In this document: positions 33,473 through 41,823 of the stretch, piece after piece
Layout: each line of letters starts with the position of its first letter
Position numbering within the stretch: position 1 is the stretch's first letter
Source: Ruminococcus flavefaciens
GTDB lineage: Bacteria > Bacillota > Clostridia > Oscillospirales > Ruminococcaceae
Direction of reading: 5' to 3'
DNA length: 64,000 bases
Assembly: GCF_900143025.1 (NCBI RefSeq)
Contig: NZ_FRCT01000018.1
Coordinates: forward strand, 1 to 64,000
Notes under the pieces: generated by a model
Seen by the model: only the letters and a program-made list of their open reading frames with translations
Databases searched by the model: none
What the model was told of the DNA's origin: nothing
Position numbers and translations under genes: made by a program

Positions 33473-34129
33473 ACCACTACTACCACCACGACCACTACCA
33501 CAACTACTACAACATTAACGTCAACATCTACTACTTCAACTTCAACAACATCGACCTCAACAACCACCTCCGCACCTGTTACTTCACCAACTCACCTTGT
33601 TCAGACCATAAACGGAGCAACATATATTGACGGAATATTAGTCGTAAACAAGACCTACAGTCTCCCCGAAAACTTCAGTGCAACAGGTCTCAATCCCCTT
33701 GCACTTGAAAGCTTCAACAAGCTTGCAGCCGATGCTTCGCTTCTCGGTCTGAAGATAATGTGCTCATCAGGCTTCCGTTCATATGCTACACAGAACACTA
33801 TTTATAATAACTATGTAGCCTCCGACGGAGTCGAGGTGGCTGACACCTACTCCGCAAGACCGGGACACTCCGAACACCAGACAGGACTTGCTATTGATGT
33901 TAATTCCATAAGCAATGACTTCATAGGCACTCCCGAATGTGAATGGCTCGCAAAGAACGCTCACAAATACGGATTTATTATCCGTTATCCAAAGGGCAAG
34001 GAAAGCATTACAGGCTACCGCTACGAGCCGTGGCACATAAGATTTGTCGGAATAGATACAGCCACAGCCATTTACAACAGCGGCCTCTGCCTTGAGGAAT
34101 ACTTAGATATAGACTCATTCTACAGATAA
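33473..34129 (+). pseudogene. Peptidase M15 (VanY-type D,D-carboxypeptidase) part after the in-frame TAG
   Basis: 218 codons in the same frame as the preceding dockerin-BIG2 part. A Thr/Ser linker is followed by the M15 domain: SSGFRSYATQ, then the zinc motif RPGHSEHQTGLAIDVN (His and Asp ligands) and YEPWHIRFVG (catalytic Glu and last His ligand), all intact. Such enzymes trim the terminal D-Ala from peptidoglycan stems. No ribosome site precedes the internal ATG at 33758, which lies inside the domain, so the part depends on read-through or on the TAG being a recent mutation. The codon before it is ACC and after it ACC; TCG to TAG is one change, and TCG-ACC occurs elsewhere in the linker. 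Confidence 0.8.
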
Positions 34130-34135
34130 TACAGG

Positions 34136-34166
34136 AAAGCTGCCGATATATGTCGGCAGCTTTATT
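34136..34166 (+). terminator. Terminator after the peptidase reading frame
   Basis: AAAGCTGCCGA and TCGGCAGCTTT form an 11-bp stem, followed by ATTTTAT. Confidence 0.85.
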
Positions 34167-34167
34167 T

Positions 34168-34262
34168 TATATGAAAGCAGCCCTCTGAAGCTCCGCCGTA
34201 TGTCGGGAAGCTATTCACGGGAACAGGGCTGCTCCACCTCCTGACGACGCGCTCATACTGCC
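34168..34262 (-). ncRNA. Candidate structured RNA, unassigned
   Basis: A GC-rich block in an AT-rich gap. On the minus strand a TATAAT box (34274-34269) precedes GCGGCAG, and the next 95 bases contain a long-range stem GCAGCCCT/AGGGCTGC (34173-34216) enclosing AGCTTCCCGACATACGGCG, with an inner AGCT/AGCT pairing. GTCAGG...GAGCAGCC near the start recalls parts of signal recognition particle RNA, but the usual apical GGAA loop is missing and the fold differs, so I do not call it ffs. No open frame explains it. The strand is uncertain. Confidence 0.35.
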
Positions 34263-34718
34263 GCTTACATTATATTATGCAGAAAGCAGAAAAAAGTACA
34301 AAGAAATTTCTTACAGCTGATATAAATACTATTGTCACTTTTGTCAGAATTATGTAACCGCTGAAATACATTCCGTAAGCAATTGATATCCAAACTGTAT
34401 ACGATCCGTGATATCTCTGTTATTGCATATTCTGCCCCGATAATATATAATAATATCAGACCAAGGAAATAAAAGCACTCATAAAAAACTTCATTGTTCA
34501 CCCCACTGAGCGTCGATCATACCTCCCGATGCTCAGACAAAGACGGAAACGCACACACCCCGTCTATGAACACACCTTTCGGAAAGAGAAAAAACCGTCG
34601 GCGCAATAGTGTCGGCGGTTCTCTTTTTGTCCCCGTACAAAAAATATCCGAAAAAATTTCTGATTTTGTGTCACAAAAGCGCTCAGAAAAGCGTTTATAT
34701 AAGTGGGGACAATCAGTA
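34263..34718. other. Long AT-rich gap without a gene
   Basis: Frames here are short and lack ribosome sites. A bidirectional hairpin (34585-34627; AACCGTCGGC/GTCGGCGGTT, followed by CTCTTTTTG on plus and flanked by AGAGAAAAAA) looks like a terminator without a gene. Nothing else could be assigned. Confidence 0.5.
34593..34627. terminator. Orphan bidirectional terminator
   Basis: AACCGTCGGC and GTCGGCGGTT with one mismatch, flanked by A-run and TCTTTTTG. No gene ends within 400 bp on either side, suggesting an unannotated RNA or a lost gene. Confidence 0.65.
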
Positions 34719-34856
34719 CATATAAAAGTGATTTGAATGGCATAAAAAGCCGATCTGCGCACACGATTTGTGAACACTCACAAATTACAGCTACATTATT
34801 TGTGCAAGGATCATAGGCACTGTGCTTTTTATGCTGTAACAAATCACCTTTATATG
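34719..34856. repeat. 138-bp long inverted repeat ahead of a lipoprotein gene
   Basis: The left arm (34719-34750: CATATAAAAGTGATTTG then GCATAAAAAGC) and right arm (34824-34856: GCTTTTTATGC then CAAATCACCTTTATATG) are complementary over about 30 bases with few mismatches. The loop holds another small hairpin, ATTTGTG/CACAAAT. The structure ends 23 bp before the start codon at 34879, so it may be an mRNA leader structure or a small non-autonomous transposon (MITE). No clear target-site duplication is visible. Confidence 0.75.
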
Positions 34857-34878
34857 AAAATCTGAAAGGAGCCTTAAC

Positions 34879-37335
34879 ATGAATAATAATTTTATACGCT
34901 CAATGGCATTTATATCTGCATTTTGCTTTGCACTGTGTTCATGTTCGGAAACAAAAAATAATACCACCGACTCTGCAAAAACAACATCAGCCAACAGCGA
35001 AGCATCAGCACAGACGCTGAGTGAGCTTTCGGAGAATTCCTACAAGCTCGTAAAATACAAGAGCATTGACGGCACAAACTTCATAAACAATGTAAAAAGA
35101 GCAAAAAGCGGCGAGTATTACGCTTTTGCAGATTTCAAGGACGATTTCGAGGAAAAGCCTCATATATATAAAATAAGCCCTGATTTTTCAGATATACAGA
35201 AAATAGTATTTGAACTCCCCGACGAAGCTGCGAAAGCCGATGACAAATACAGCAACATCGTTTTTAATTCAGAAGGCGATGCAGCAATATATTACACGTT
35301 CCTTGACAACGGCGATATGGAAGAGCCCGAGGGATACGACCCGAACTTCGATTATCAGGCATTTTACGAAAATCAGACAGCTACCCACGCTATCTGTTTC
35401 TATAACAAGGACGGAAGCATAAAAAAGTTCATTGACCTCAGCACGCTGAGTGATGAAGAAAACACAGGAGACCGTAATTTCGATCATCTTTCATCTCCCG
35501 AAATGCCCGACGGCGATACGGTTATCACTTGCTTCTCCCCCTATGAGCTATACGTTTTCAAGAGCGACGGCAGCTATGATACCATCGCTATGCCGCAGGA
35601 ATATACAGAATACAGCTTTCCCTCTCTTATTACAGGAACTGACGGCAAGGTATATCTCAGCACAGCAGTTACCGAACAGGACTATTCCTCCACTAAAACG
35701 GAGATAATGGAGATAGATGCCGACGCATTGGAAATAAAAGAGCCTTCTTTCATTGAAAAAGACAATTTCAGCCACTTTGGCTCACATCAGTATGATACAG
35801 GCTACGGTGATTACCTTTTCATTGGATACAACGAAGATGACGTCATCGGCATAAAGGCTGACGGCACATCTGAGACAATACTCAAATGGATAGACGCAGA
35901 TACAACTGCTATGAATATCATACCTGCGGATAACGATGAGTTCTACTGCTTCAGCCCTAATAACGACATGGAAAGAGCTTCTCTTGACATATACAAGCTT
36001 GTACACCGTCAGCCGGGCGAGCTTGACAACGTACAGATCGTAACTATAGCTTACTTCGGTGATAATCCGATGAATTACTATATAAGCAAGTTTAACCGCG
36101 AACAGGACAAGTACAGGATACAATGCATAGACTATGCCTCAGAGCTTACTGCCGAGGACTACGCAGACAAATCCCCCGAGGCAATAGCCGAGCACAGCAA
36201 AGAGGAATACAATAAGCTAAAGCTTGACATAGCATCGGGCAAAGCCCCTGATATCCTTATGCTTGACGAAAACGAAACAAAGCTTCTTGGCAAAAAGGGC
36301 GCACTCCTTGACCTGTACACCCTTATGGACAAGGATAACGAGATAAAACGCGATACCTTAATGCCTAATATTCTCAAGGCACTGGAAAGCAATGACGGCA
36401 AGCTTTATTCTCTGACCCCAAGCTTTACGGTCAGCACCATTGCTGTAAAGGAAAAGTTTATCGGCCACGAAAACTGGACTTTTCAGGAAATGACAGACCT
36501 TTTTGACAGCAAGGATACTGCTTCTCACCGCTACGACAGAATGAACAAGCAAGAAATATTCAGTATGCTCTTAAACTCAGACAGCAAGCTTGTAGACATT
36601 GAAAACTCCGAATGTCATTTTGATACTCCGGAGTTCATAGAGCTTCTCAAATTCTGCAACAGATTTGTAGATGAGGTAGAATTCGGAGACAAATCAAACG
36701 AAAAAGCGTTCGAGGCTTACTGCATGGATCTTGCCCGTAGTCTCATGGACGAGCAGGAGCTTATCTCACGTATAGAGCTCTGCGGCGACCGCGACCTCAT
36801 ATACGAAAAGAACGATTTTGGCGACGACGCCATACAGCTTGTAGGCTACCCTACTTCAAACGGCAAGGGCGGAAAGATACGCCCAAGCTATGAGTTCTCC
36901 ATAAGCGCAAATTCCTCCGCAAAGGAAGGCGCATGGGAGTTCATCAAAATGCTGCTCAACGAAGCTTCGGACTACGATGTTGATGCAGGCAAGGGTGCAG
37001 ACCTTTCATGCGGATATTCCGTTATACTTGATAATTTCAATAAGCAGATAGATAAAATGACAGCTACTAAATCCTTCGATGATGAAGGCAATCTGACAGA
37101 GGTCACAAGCTTTGAATCTCAGGGCAGAATAATAAAATGCCTTACAAAGGAAGAACTTGCAGACCTTAAACGCTATATCCTCAGCTGTGACACCCTGTTC
37201 AACACCTTAGACGATGATGCATATGCAGTATGCTATGAAGAAGCCGATGAATACTTCAAGGGCGGAAAGACCGCAGAAGAAGCGGCAAAAATGATGCAGA
37301 ACCGCATATCTATCCTTGTAAGCGAGAAGAGCTGA
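34879..37335 (+). CDS. Large lipoprotein: N-terminal propeller-like part fused to a solute-binding domain
   Basis: 818 residues, start after CTGAAAGGAGCC. Signal peptide with lipobox LCSC (Cys at about 22), then a Thr/Ser stalk. Residues about 50-380 have repeated short beta motifs (IYKISPDFSDIQ, AICFYNKDGSIKKF, ELYVFKSDGSYD) like a beta-propeller. From about 385 (NVQIVTIAYFGDN) to the end it resembles family 1 extracellular solute-binding proteins (SKFNREQDKYRIQCIDYAS, DIASGKAPDILML, GKLYSLTPSFTVS). No ABC permease genes are adjacent, so it may serve a distant transporter or act as a sensor. Family members with both parts are common in gut ruminococci, as far as I recall. Confidence 0.8.
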   Translation: MNNNFIRSMAFISAFCFALCSCSETKNNTTDSAKTTSANSEASAQTLSELSENSYKLVKYKSIDGTNFINNVKRAKSGEYYAFADFKDDFEEKPHIYKISPDFSDIQKIVFELPDEAAKADDKYSNIVFNSEGDAAIYYTFLDNGDMEEPEGYDPNFDYQAFYENQTATHAICFYNKDGSIKKFIDLSTLSDEENTGDRNFDHLSSPEMPDGDTVITCFSPYELYVFKSDGSYDTIAMPQEYTEYSFPSLITGTDGKVYLSTAVTEQDYSSTKTEIMEIDADALEIKEPSFIEKDNFSHFGSHQYDTGYGDYLFIGYNEDDVIGIKADGTSETILKWIDADTTAMNIIPADNDEFYCFSPNNDMERASLDIYKLVHRQPGELDNVQIVTIAYFGDNPMNYYISKFNREQDKYRIQCIDYASELTAEDYADKSPEAIAEHSKEEYNKLKLDIASGKAPDILMLDENETKLLGKKGALLDLYTLMDKDNEIKRDTLMPNILKALESNDGKLYSLTPSFTVSTIAVKEKFIGHENWTFQEMTDLFDSKDTASHRYDRMNKQEIFSMLLNSDSKLVDIENSECHFDTPEFIELLKFCNRFVDEVEFGDKSNEKAFEAYCMDLARSLMDEQELISRIELCGDRDLIYEKNDFGDDAIQLVGYPTSNGKGGKIRPSYEFSISANSSAKEGAWEFIKMLLNEASDYDVDAGKGADLSCGYSVILDNFNKQIDKMTATKSFDDEGNLTEVTSFESQGRIIKCLTKEELADLKRYILSCDTLFNTLDDDAYAVCYEEADEYFKGGKTAEEAAKMMQNRISILVSEKS

Positions 37336-37385
37336 TATAAGCTGGTTCCTATTATGCTTTTTTCATAATATTCTCTATATTTCAG

Positions 37386-37421
37386 AAAAACGGCAGTCAT
37401 AGAAATATGGCTGCCGTTTTT
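37386..37421 (+). terminator. Terminator after the large lipoprotein gene
   Basis: AAAAACGGCAG and CTGCCGTTTTT form an 11-bp stem with a 14-base loop. The rest of 37336-37580 is AT-rich and holds nothing I can identify. Confidence 0.88.
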
Positions 37422-37580
37422 CGTTCGGTAAAAATCTTTTCCGAGTTCCGCAACTATTAAAATCTCACAAATGCAGGCGACTGTTTTTGTTCATAACATA
37501 GAACCGCAAATTTATTTTTCTGATAATCAATGGTTTTCCGTTGAAAAAACCGCTTTTTATGCCCCCTTATAGAAGGGCAT

Positions 37581-37611
37581 AAAAAATCGGCACAGCCTGA
37601 GCCGTGCCGAT
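37581..37611 (-). terminator. Terminator of the GH5 operon
   Basis: ATCGGCAC and GTGCCGAT pair; on the minus strand the stem is followed by TTTTTTATG, 10 bases past the GH5 stop codon. Confidence 0.85.
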
Positions 37612-37620
37612 ATATTTTAT

Positions 37621-39708
37621 TTACTTACCTGTCTTAGGATCAAACTTTCCGAGAAGGAAGAGCTGGATTCTAACTGCATCGTTATTTGTAACACTGCCGT
37701 TGTTGTTTACAACAGAAGCATTGTTAAGACCTTCCTGTGTGATGTGGTTCTTGTCAGTACCTGTAACACCATACTTATTCGGGTTAGCAAGGCTCTGCAT
37801 TACGAGAACAACGTCAGACATATCCACTTCGCCGTCGTTATTAGCATCGCCCCATACAGTTGCTCCCTTACTTGAAACATCAGAAGTTGTTATCTGAACA
37901 GGAGCAGTTGTAGTAGTTGTTGTTGTAGTAGTCGTTGTTGTCATTTGAGGTCTTGTGCCGATATAAACGCCATTATCATAACATTCCTGGCATACAGGGA
38001 AACCAAGCGGTCCGTAGATAGCATCTTCTTTCGGGATCTCCTTGCCACAGTTTTCACACTTTACTGTTTCTACAGGAGCAGTAGTTGTAACTGTAGTAGT
38101 TGTTGTGGTTGTAGTTGAGGTCGTGGTGGTTGTTGTAGTGGTTGTTGTAACAGGCTTTGTAGTAGTTGTTGTAACCTTTGGCTCAACGACTACAGGAGTA
38201 CCGTTGCCTGCCTTACCTCCGTCAAGGTTGCTCTTTGCACCTGATGAATAGAACTGATTGAGTGAAAGACCGTTAGCTCCGAGAGCTGTCTGGTGATCGA
38301 GACCGATATACTTTCCTGCATCTGTCTGCCAGAGAGACTTCTCGAACAGGCTGTACTTATTGTTATCCCAGTTCATGAAAGTAGGATCAAGAAGTCCGCC
38401 TGTATCACCTGAGTTAGGATTGATACACCAGAATGTGTGGTTGATATGATTGTCTATCATATAATCACGGAGAAGCTCCATCCACTTCTGGTTGGCACCC
38501 TTGTCCATATGACCGCCCCACTCACCGATGAGGAGAGGTGCGATATCTTCCTTGTTTATGTATGCCCATGTGTCATACCAATAGTCATCAAGGAGAGTCT
38601 TTGTAGTAAAGTCCTTATCGAACCATGTCTGTGCATATACTGACGGACCGTAGTCATGAGGTGAGTAAACTATCTGTGAAGTACCGCTCTCGGGAACTAC
38701 AGGGAACTCTCTTACGCCGCGGAGGTTTCCGCCCCACCATGCACCATGCCATTTTTTATCCTCTTCTGTCTTAGGCTCCCATACATCAGGAGTATCAAAG
38801 GTATAGCCCTTTTCAGTCATAGGATACTGCTCGATGCCCTCGATGAAAATAAGAGCATGAGGATTTACCTTGAGAATAGAATCAGCACAGGTCTTTGCTG
38901 CATAAGCCCAGTTGTTTTCGTCCTTAGAGCCGTCCCACTTAGCGATATCAGAAGGGCACTCATCACCCTTATATCCACGCTTTCCGTGAGGCTCGTTTTT
39001 CAGGTCATAGCCGATAAGAGTATCATCATTTGAATACTTTTCAGCCAGCCATGTAAGTGAATCTATCCATACCTTTGTAGTTACGCCTGCCTTGCCGTAC
39101 CAGAGCTCATAGTTATGACCGGAGTTGTTTGCGTCAGGGCTGTGGATATCAATGAATACCTTGATACCGTACTTCTTGCACTTCTGCATGATGATATCGA
39201 ATATCTCCATTGAGTTCTTCAGTGTCTTACCGTCAGACTCAACGAAATCCCTGTTGATATCGCCGTACTTACCTGCGGGAGTGATAGTACCGTCCTCGCC
39301 CACTACGTCCTCGGGAGGATTATAGCTTGCCTGTACCGAGCTTACAGGGTTTGGCTTGCCATTCATCCATGATACGAGAAGCTCTGATGATATCGGCAGA
39401 CGAAGGGTATTGATACCGTGGTCTGCAATGCTCTGGAGCATATCATCAACATCTCTTGCATAGAGACCGTGAGCACAGTTCTCTGAGCAGTTGAAGCCGA
39501 ACCAGTTTGCACCTGTGATCCAGACTTCGTTTCCGTTCATGTCATAGAGTCTGCTGCCCTTTGCGTGGAGCCAGTCATCATTACAGTCATCGGCTGCAGC
39601 GACTCTGCCGATAGTGTCAGGTGCAGCTGTAGGTGCATAATAAACAGCACCTGTTACAGTCAGCGTTGCTGCGGCAGCAACAGCTGCCATTGATTTTAAG
39701 ATCTTCAT
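37621..39708 (-). CDS. GH5 cellulase with zinc-ribbon-like insert and dockerin
   Basis: 695 residues from the ATG at 39708 (ribosome site AGAGAGGG). Signal peptide about 1-38; GH5 domain about 42-490 with acid Glu239 in YDLKNEPHG and nucleophile Glu396 in LLIGEWGG, and VYSPHDYGPSVYAQTWF as in Acidothermus E1-type (GH5_1) endoglucanases. Then a Thr linker, an unusual about 40-residue module with KCENCGKEIP and PVCQECYDNG (Cys 551, 554, 573, 576), a second Thr linker, and a dockerin with loop WGDANNDGEVDMSDVVLVMQ. The enzyme should cut beta-1,4-glucan and dock onto a cohesin. Its upstream neighbour is a close paralog without the insert. Confidence 0.93.
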   Translation of the reverse strand: MKILKSMAAVAAAATLTVTGAVYYAPTAAPDTIGRVAAADDCNDDWLHAKGSRLYDMNGNEVWITGANWFGFNCSENCAHGLYARDVDDMLQSIADHGINTLRLPISSELLVSWMNGKPNPVSSVQASYNPPEDVVGEDGTITPAGKYGDINRDFVESDGKTLKNSMEIFDIIMQKCKKYGIKVFIDIHSPDANNSGHNYELWYGKAGVTTKVWIDSLTWLAEKYSNDDTLIGYDLKNEPHGKRGYKGDECPSDIAKWDGSKDENNWAYAAKTCADSILKVNPHALIFIEGIEQYPMTEKGYTFDTPDVWEPKTEEDKKWHGAWWGGNLRGVREFPVVPESGTSQIVYSPHDYGPSVYAQTWFDKDFTTKTLLDDYWYDTWAYINKEDIAPLLIGEWGGHMDKGANQKWMELLRDYMIDNHINHTFWCINPNSGDTGGLLDPTFMNWDNNKYSLFEKSLWQTDAGKYIGLDHQTALGANGLSLNQFYSSGAKSNLDGGKAGNGTPVVVEPKVTTTTTKPVTTTTTTTTTTSTTTTTTTTVTTTAPVETVKCENCGKEIPKEDAIYGPLGFPVCQECYDNGVYIGTRPQMTTTTTTTTTTTTAPVQITTSDVSSKGATVWGDANNDGEVDMSDVVLVMQSLANPNKYGVTGTDKNHITQEGLNNASVVNNNGSVTNNDAVRIQLFLLGKFDPKTGK

Positions 39709-39770
39709 AGTTTTTCCCTCTCTGATTATATTTTTACCGCGCCGCCCCAACAGCAGCGCGGCATAAAAGC

Positions 39771-41606
39771 TTATTTTACCGGAAGTGAAGTATACTTGCC
39801 AAGGAGATACATCTGTATAGCCTGTGCATCGTTAGTAGTTATACCGTTTCCGTTGCCCTCAACGTCAGCATTTGCCGAGCCCTCACTTGTGAGATGATGC
39901 TCGTCTGTGCCGCTTGTTCCGTATTTATTCGGATTAGCGAGAGACTGCATTATCAGCACAGCGTCTGACAGATCGACCTGACCGTCGCAATTAGCGTCTC
40001 CGTACAAGCGATTACTGGCGATCTCAGCCGATGTAGTAGTTGTTGAAGTCGATGAAGATGTAGAAGTTGTCTTTGAAGTCGTTGTAGTAGTCTTAGGTGC
40101 TGAAGTAGTTGTAGTTGTTGTCTTTGCAGGGTCAGCATTTACTGTCTTGCCGTTTGAAGTCTTTCCGCCGTCAAGGTTGCTTCCCTCTGAAGCAGCATAG
40201 TTTGCGTAGAAATCATTCAGTGAGATACCGTTCTTGCCGAGTGCTACCTGATGGTCAAGACCGATATATTTTCCGCTCTTCTGAGTCTGCCAGAGGGCCT
40301 CCTCAAAGAGCTTGTACTTAGGTTCGTTCCATGCGATAGTAGTGCCGCTGCCCTGTGTGAAGCCGAGGCTGTCCCAGAGTCCACCTGTATCGCCTGAGTT
40401 TGTATTGAGACACCAGAAGGTGTGATTGATATGATGCTTTATCATATAGTCGCGGAGAAGTGTCATCCACTTGAGGTTGTCACCCTCCATGTGACCGCCC
40501 CACTCACCGATAAGCTCGGGAGCTATATCCTCTGCGTTTATGTATGCCCATGTATCGTACCAATAGTCGTCAAGGAGCGTCTGCTCTGTGAAGTTCTTAT
40601 CGAACCATGTCTGAGCATAAACTGACGGACCGTAATCGTGAGGTGAGTAAACTATCTGCGAAGTACCCTGCTTAGGCTTGATAGGATACTCTCTTGCGCC
40701 GCGGAAGTTACCGCCCCACCATGCGCCGATATATGGAGAATTTGTCTTTCTGTCAGGCATTCCCCAATAGTCGCCTGCTTGTGCTCCGCTGAGCGACTGC
40801 TCAACGCCTTCGATCATGATAAGAGCATGAGGATTTACATCGAGGATAGCCTCTGCGCACTTTGTAGCTGCATAAGCCCAGTTATTTTCATCTGTAGAGC
40901 CGTCCCATTTAGCAGCTTCATCGCCTTCCTGACCCTTGCCGTGAGGCTCATTTTTAAGGTCATAGCCGATAAGTGTATCATCGTTCTTGTACTTGTCGGC
41001 AAGCCATACCAGTGAGTCTATCCAAACCTTTGTGGTAACTCCTGCCTTGCCGTACCAGAGATTGTAGTTATGTCCCGAGTTGTTTGCGTCAGGGCTGTGG
41101 ATATCAATGAAAGCCTTGATACCATGCTCCTTGCACTTTCTCATCATAATGTCGAATACCTGCATACTGTCTACAGGAGTTTTACCGTCAGGTCCGCAGA
41201 AATCCGCATTGATGCAGTATGCGGGATCGGTATTGCAGGAGAAGCTTCCTACCTCGTTAGGAGTACCGTTCATCCATGATACGATAAGCTCTGTAGAAAT
41301 AGGAAAACGAATGATGTTGATGCCGCGGTCGGCTATCTCGGTGAGACAGTCATCGGCATCAGCAGACCAGAGATAGTGCGGAACATTTTCGCCGCAGTTG
41401 AAGCCGAACCAGTTTGCACCGGTGAGCCATACCTCATTGCCGTTCATGTCGTAAAGTCGGCTGCCCTCTGCATGGAGCCAGTCATCGTTGTTTGTGTCAA
41501 CAGCAGAAGCTGTCATGGTTGTCTGGCTAAGACAGGGTGCTGCTCCTGTCATAGCCAATGCTGCAGCAGAAACTACCGCTGCAACAGAGCGTGTGAATTT
41601 TTTCAT
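39771..41606 (-). CDS. GH5 cellulase with dockerin (paralog)
   Basis: 611 residues. Signal peptide about 1-35; GH5 domain about 40-480 with Glu220 in YDLKNEPHG and Glu368 in LIGEWGG; short Thr/Ser linker; dockerin about 535-605 with loops YGDANCDGQVDLSDAVLIMQ and GNGITTNDAQAIQ. It is a close relative of the downstream GH5 gene (62-bp gap) throughout the catalytic part, so the pair arose by tandem duplication and then diverged, mostly in loops (112-140 and 270-295) and in the linker module. It is the first gene of the operon, behind a consensus promoter with two GTATAC boxes. Confidence 0.94.
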   Translation of the reverse strand: MKKFTRSVAAVVSAAALAMTGAAPCLSQTTMTASAVDTNNDDWLHAEGSRLYDMNGNEVWLTGANWFGFNCGENVPHYLWSADADDCLTEIADRGINIIRFPISTELIVSWMNGTPNEVGSFSCNTDPAYCINADFCGPDGKTPVDSMQVFDIMMRKCKEHGIKAFIDIHSPDANNSGHNYNLWYGKAGVTTKVWIDSLVWLADKYKNDDTLIGYDLKNEPHGKGQEGDEAAKWDGSTDENNWAYAATKCAEAILDVNPHALIMIEGVEQSLSGAQAGDYWGMPDRKTNSPYIGAWWGGNFRGAREYPIKPKQGTSQIVYSPHDYGPSVYAQTWFDKNFTEQTLLDDYWYDTWAYINAEDIAPELIGEWGGHMEGDNLKWMTLLRDYMIKHHINHTFWCLNTNSGDTGGLWDSLGFTQGSGTTIAWNEPKYKLFEEALWQTQKSGKYIGLDHQVALGKNGISLNDFYANYAASEGSNLDGGKTSNGKTVNADPAKTTTTTTSAPKTTTTTSKTTSTSSSTSTTTTSAEIASNRLYGDANCDGQVDLSDAVLIMQSLANPNKYGTSGTDEHHLTSEGSANADVEGNGNGITTNDAQAIQMYLLGKYTSLPVK

Positions 41607-41626
41607 TATTTAATTTCCCCTCTCAC

Positions 41627-41689
41627 AGTATACTTTTCCAGTATACTTATAATTACCTATATTGTAGCATTTCAGCACTAAAATGTCAA
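41627..41689 (-). promoter_or_regulatory. Promoter and GTATAC boxes of the GH5 operon
   Basis: On the minus strand TTGACA (41689-41684) and TACAAT (41666-41661) are 17 bp apart. Just downstream, between promoter and ribosome site, two copies of the palindrome AGTATACT lie at 41640-41647 and 41627-41634, 13 bp centre to centre. They are candidate operators or an RNA element for cellulase control. Confidence 0.75.
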
Positions 41690-41765
41690 TAGTTTTGGTT
41701 GTATTGGTTGCGAAATACAGGCAAATTATAAAGAATTAACGAAATCATTCACGCATAAAAACATT

Positions 41766-41808
41766 ATGCCGCACTCTCTACTTTATATAATCGCATGAGT
41801 ACGGCAAA
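41766..41808 (-). terminator. Terminator-like hairpin after uvrB
   Basis: On the minus strand TGCCGTACTC and GAGTGCGGCA pair with one mismatch around an AU-rich loop, then TAATGTTTTTATG. Confidence 0.6.
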
Positions 41809-41823
41809 ATCGGACATATTTAA

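Noticed and set aside
34168-34262. Assignment of the GC-rich block as signal recognition particle RNA
   Set aside because: GTCAGG and GAGCAGCC recall SRP domain IV, but the apical stem and GGAA loop are missing and the main pairing is different. Left as unassigned candidate RNA.
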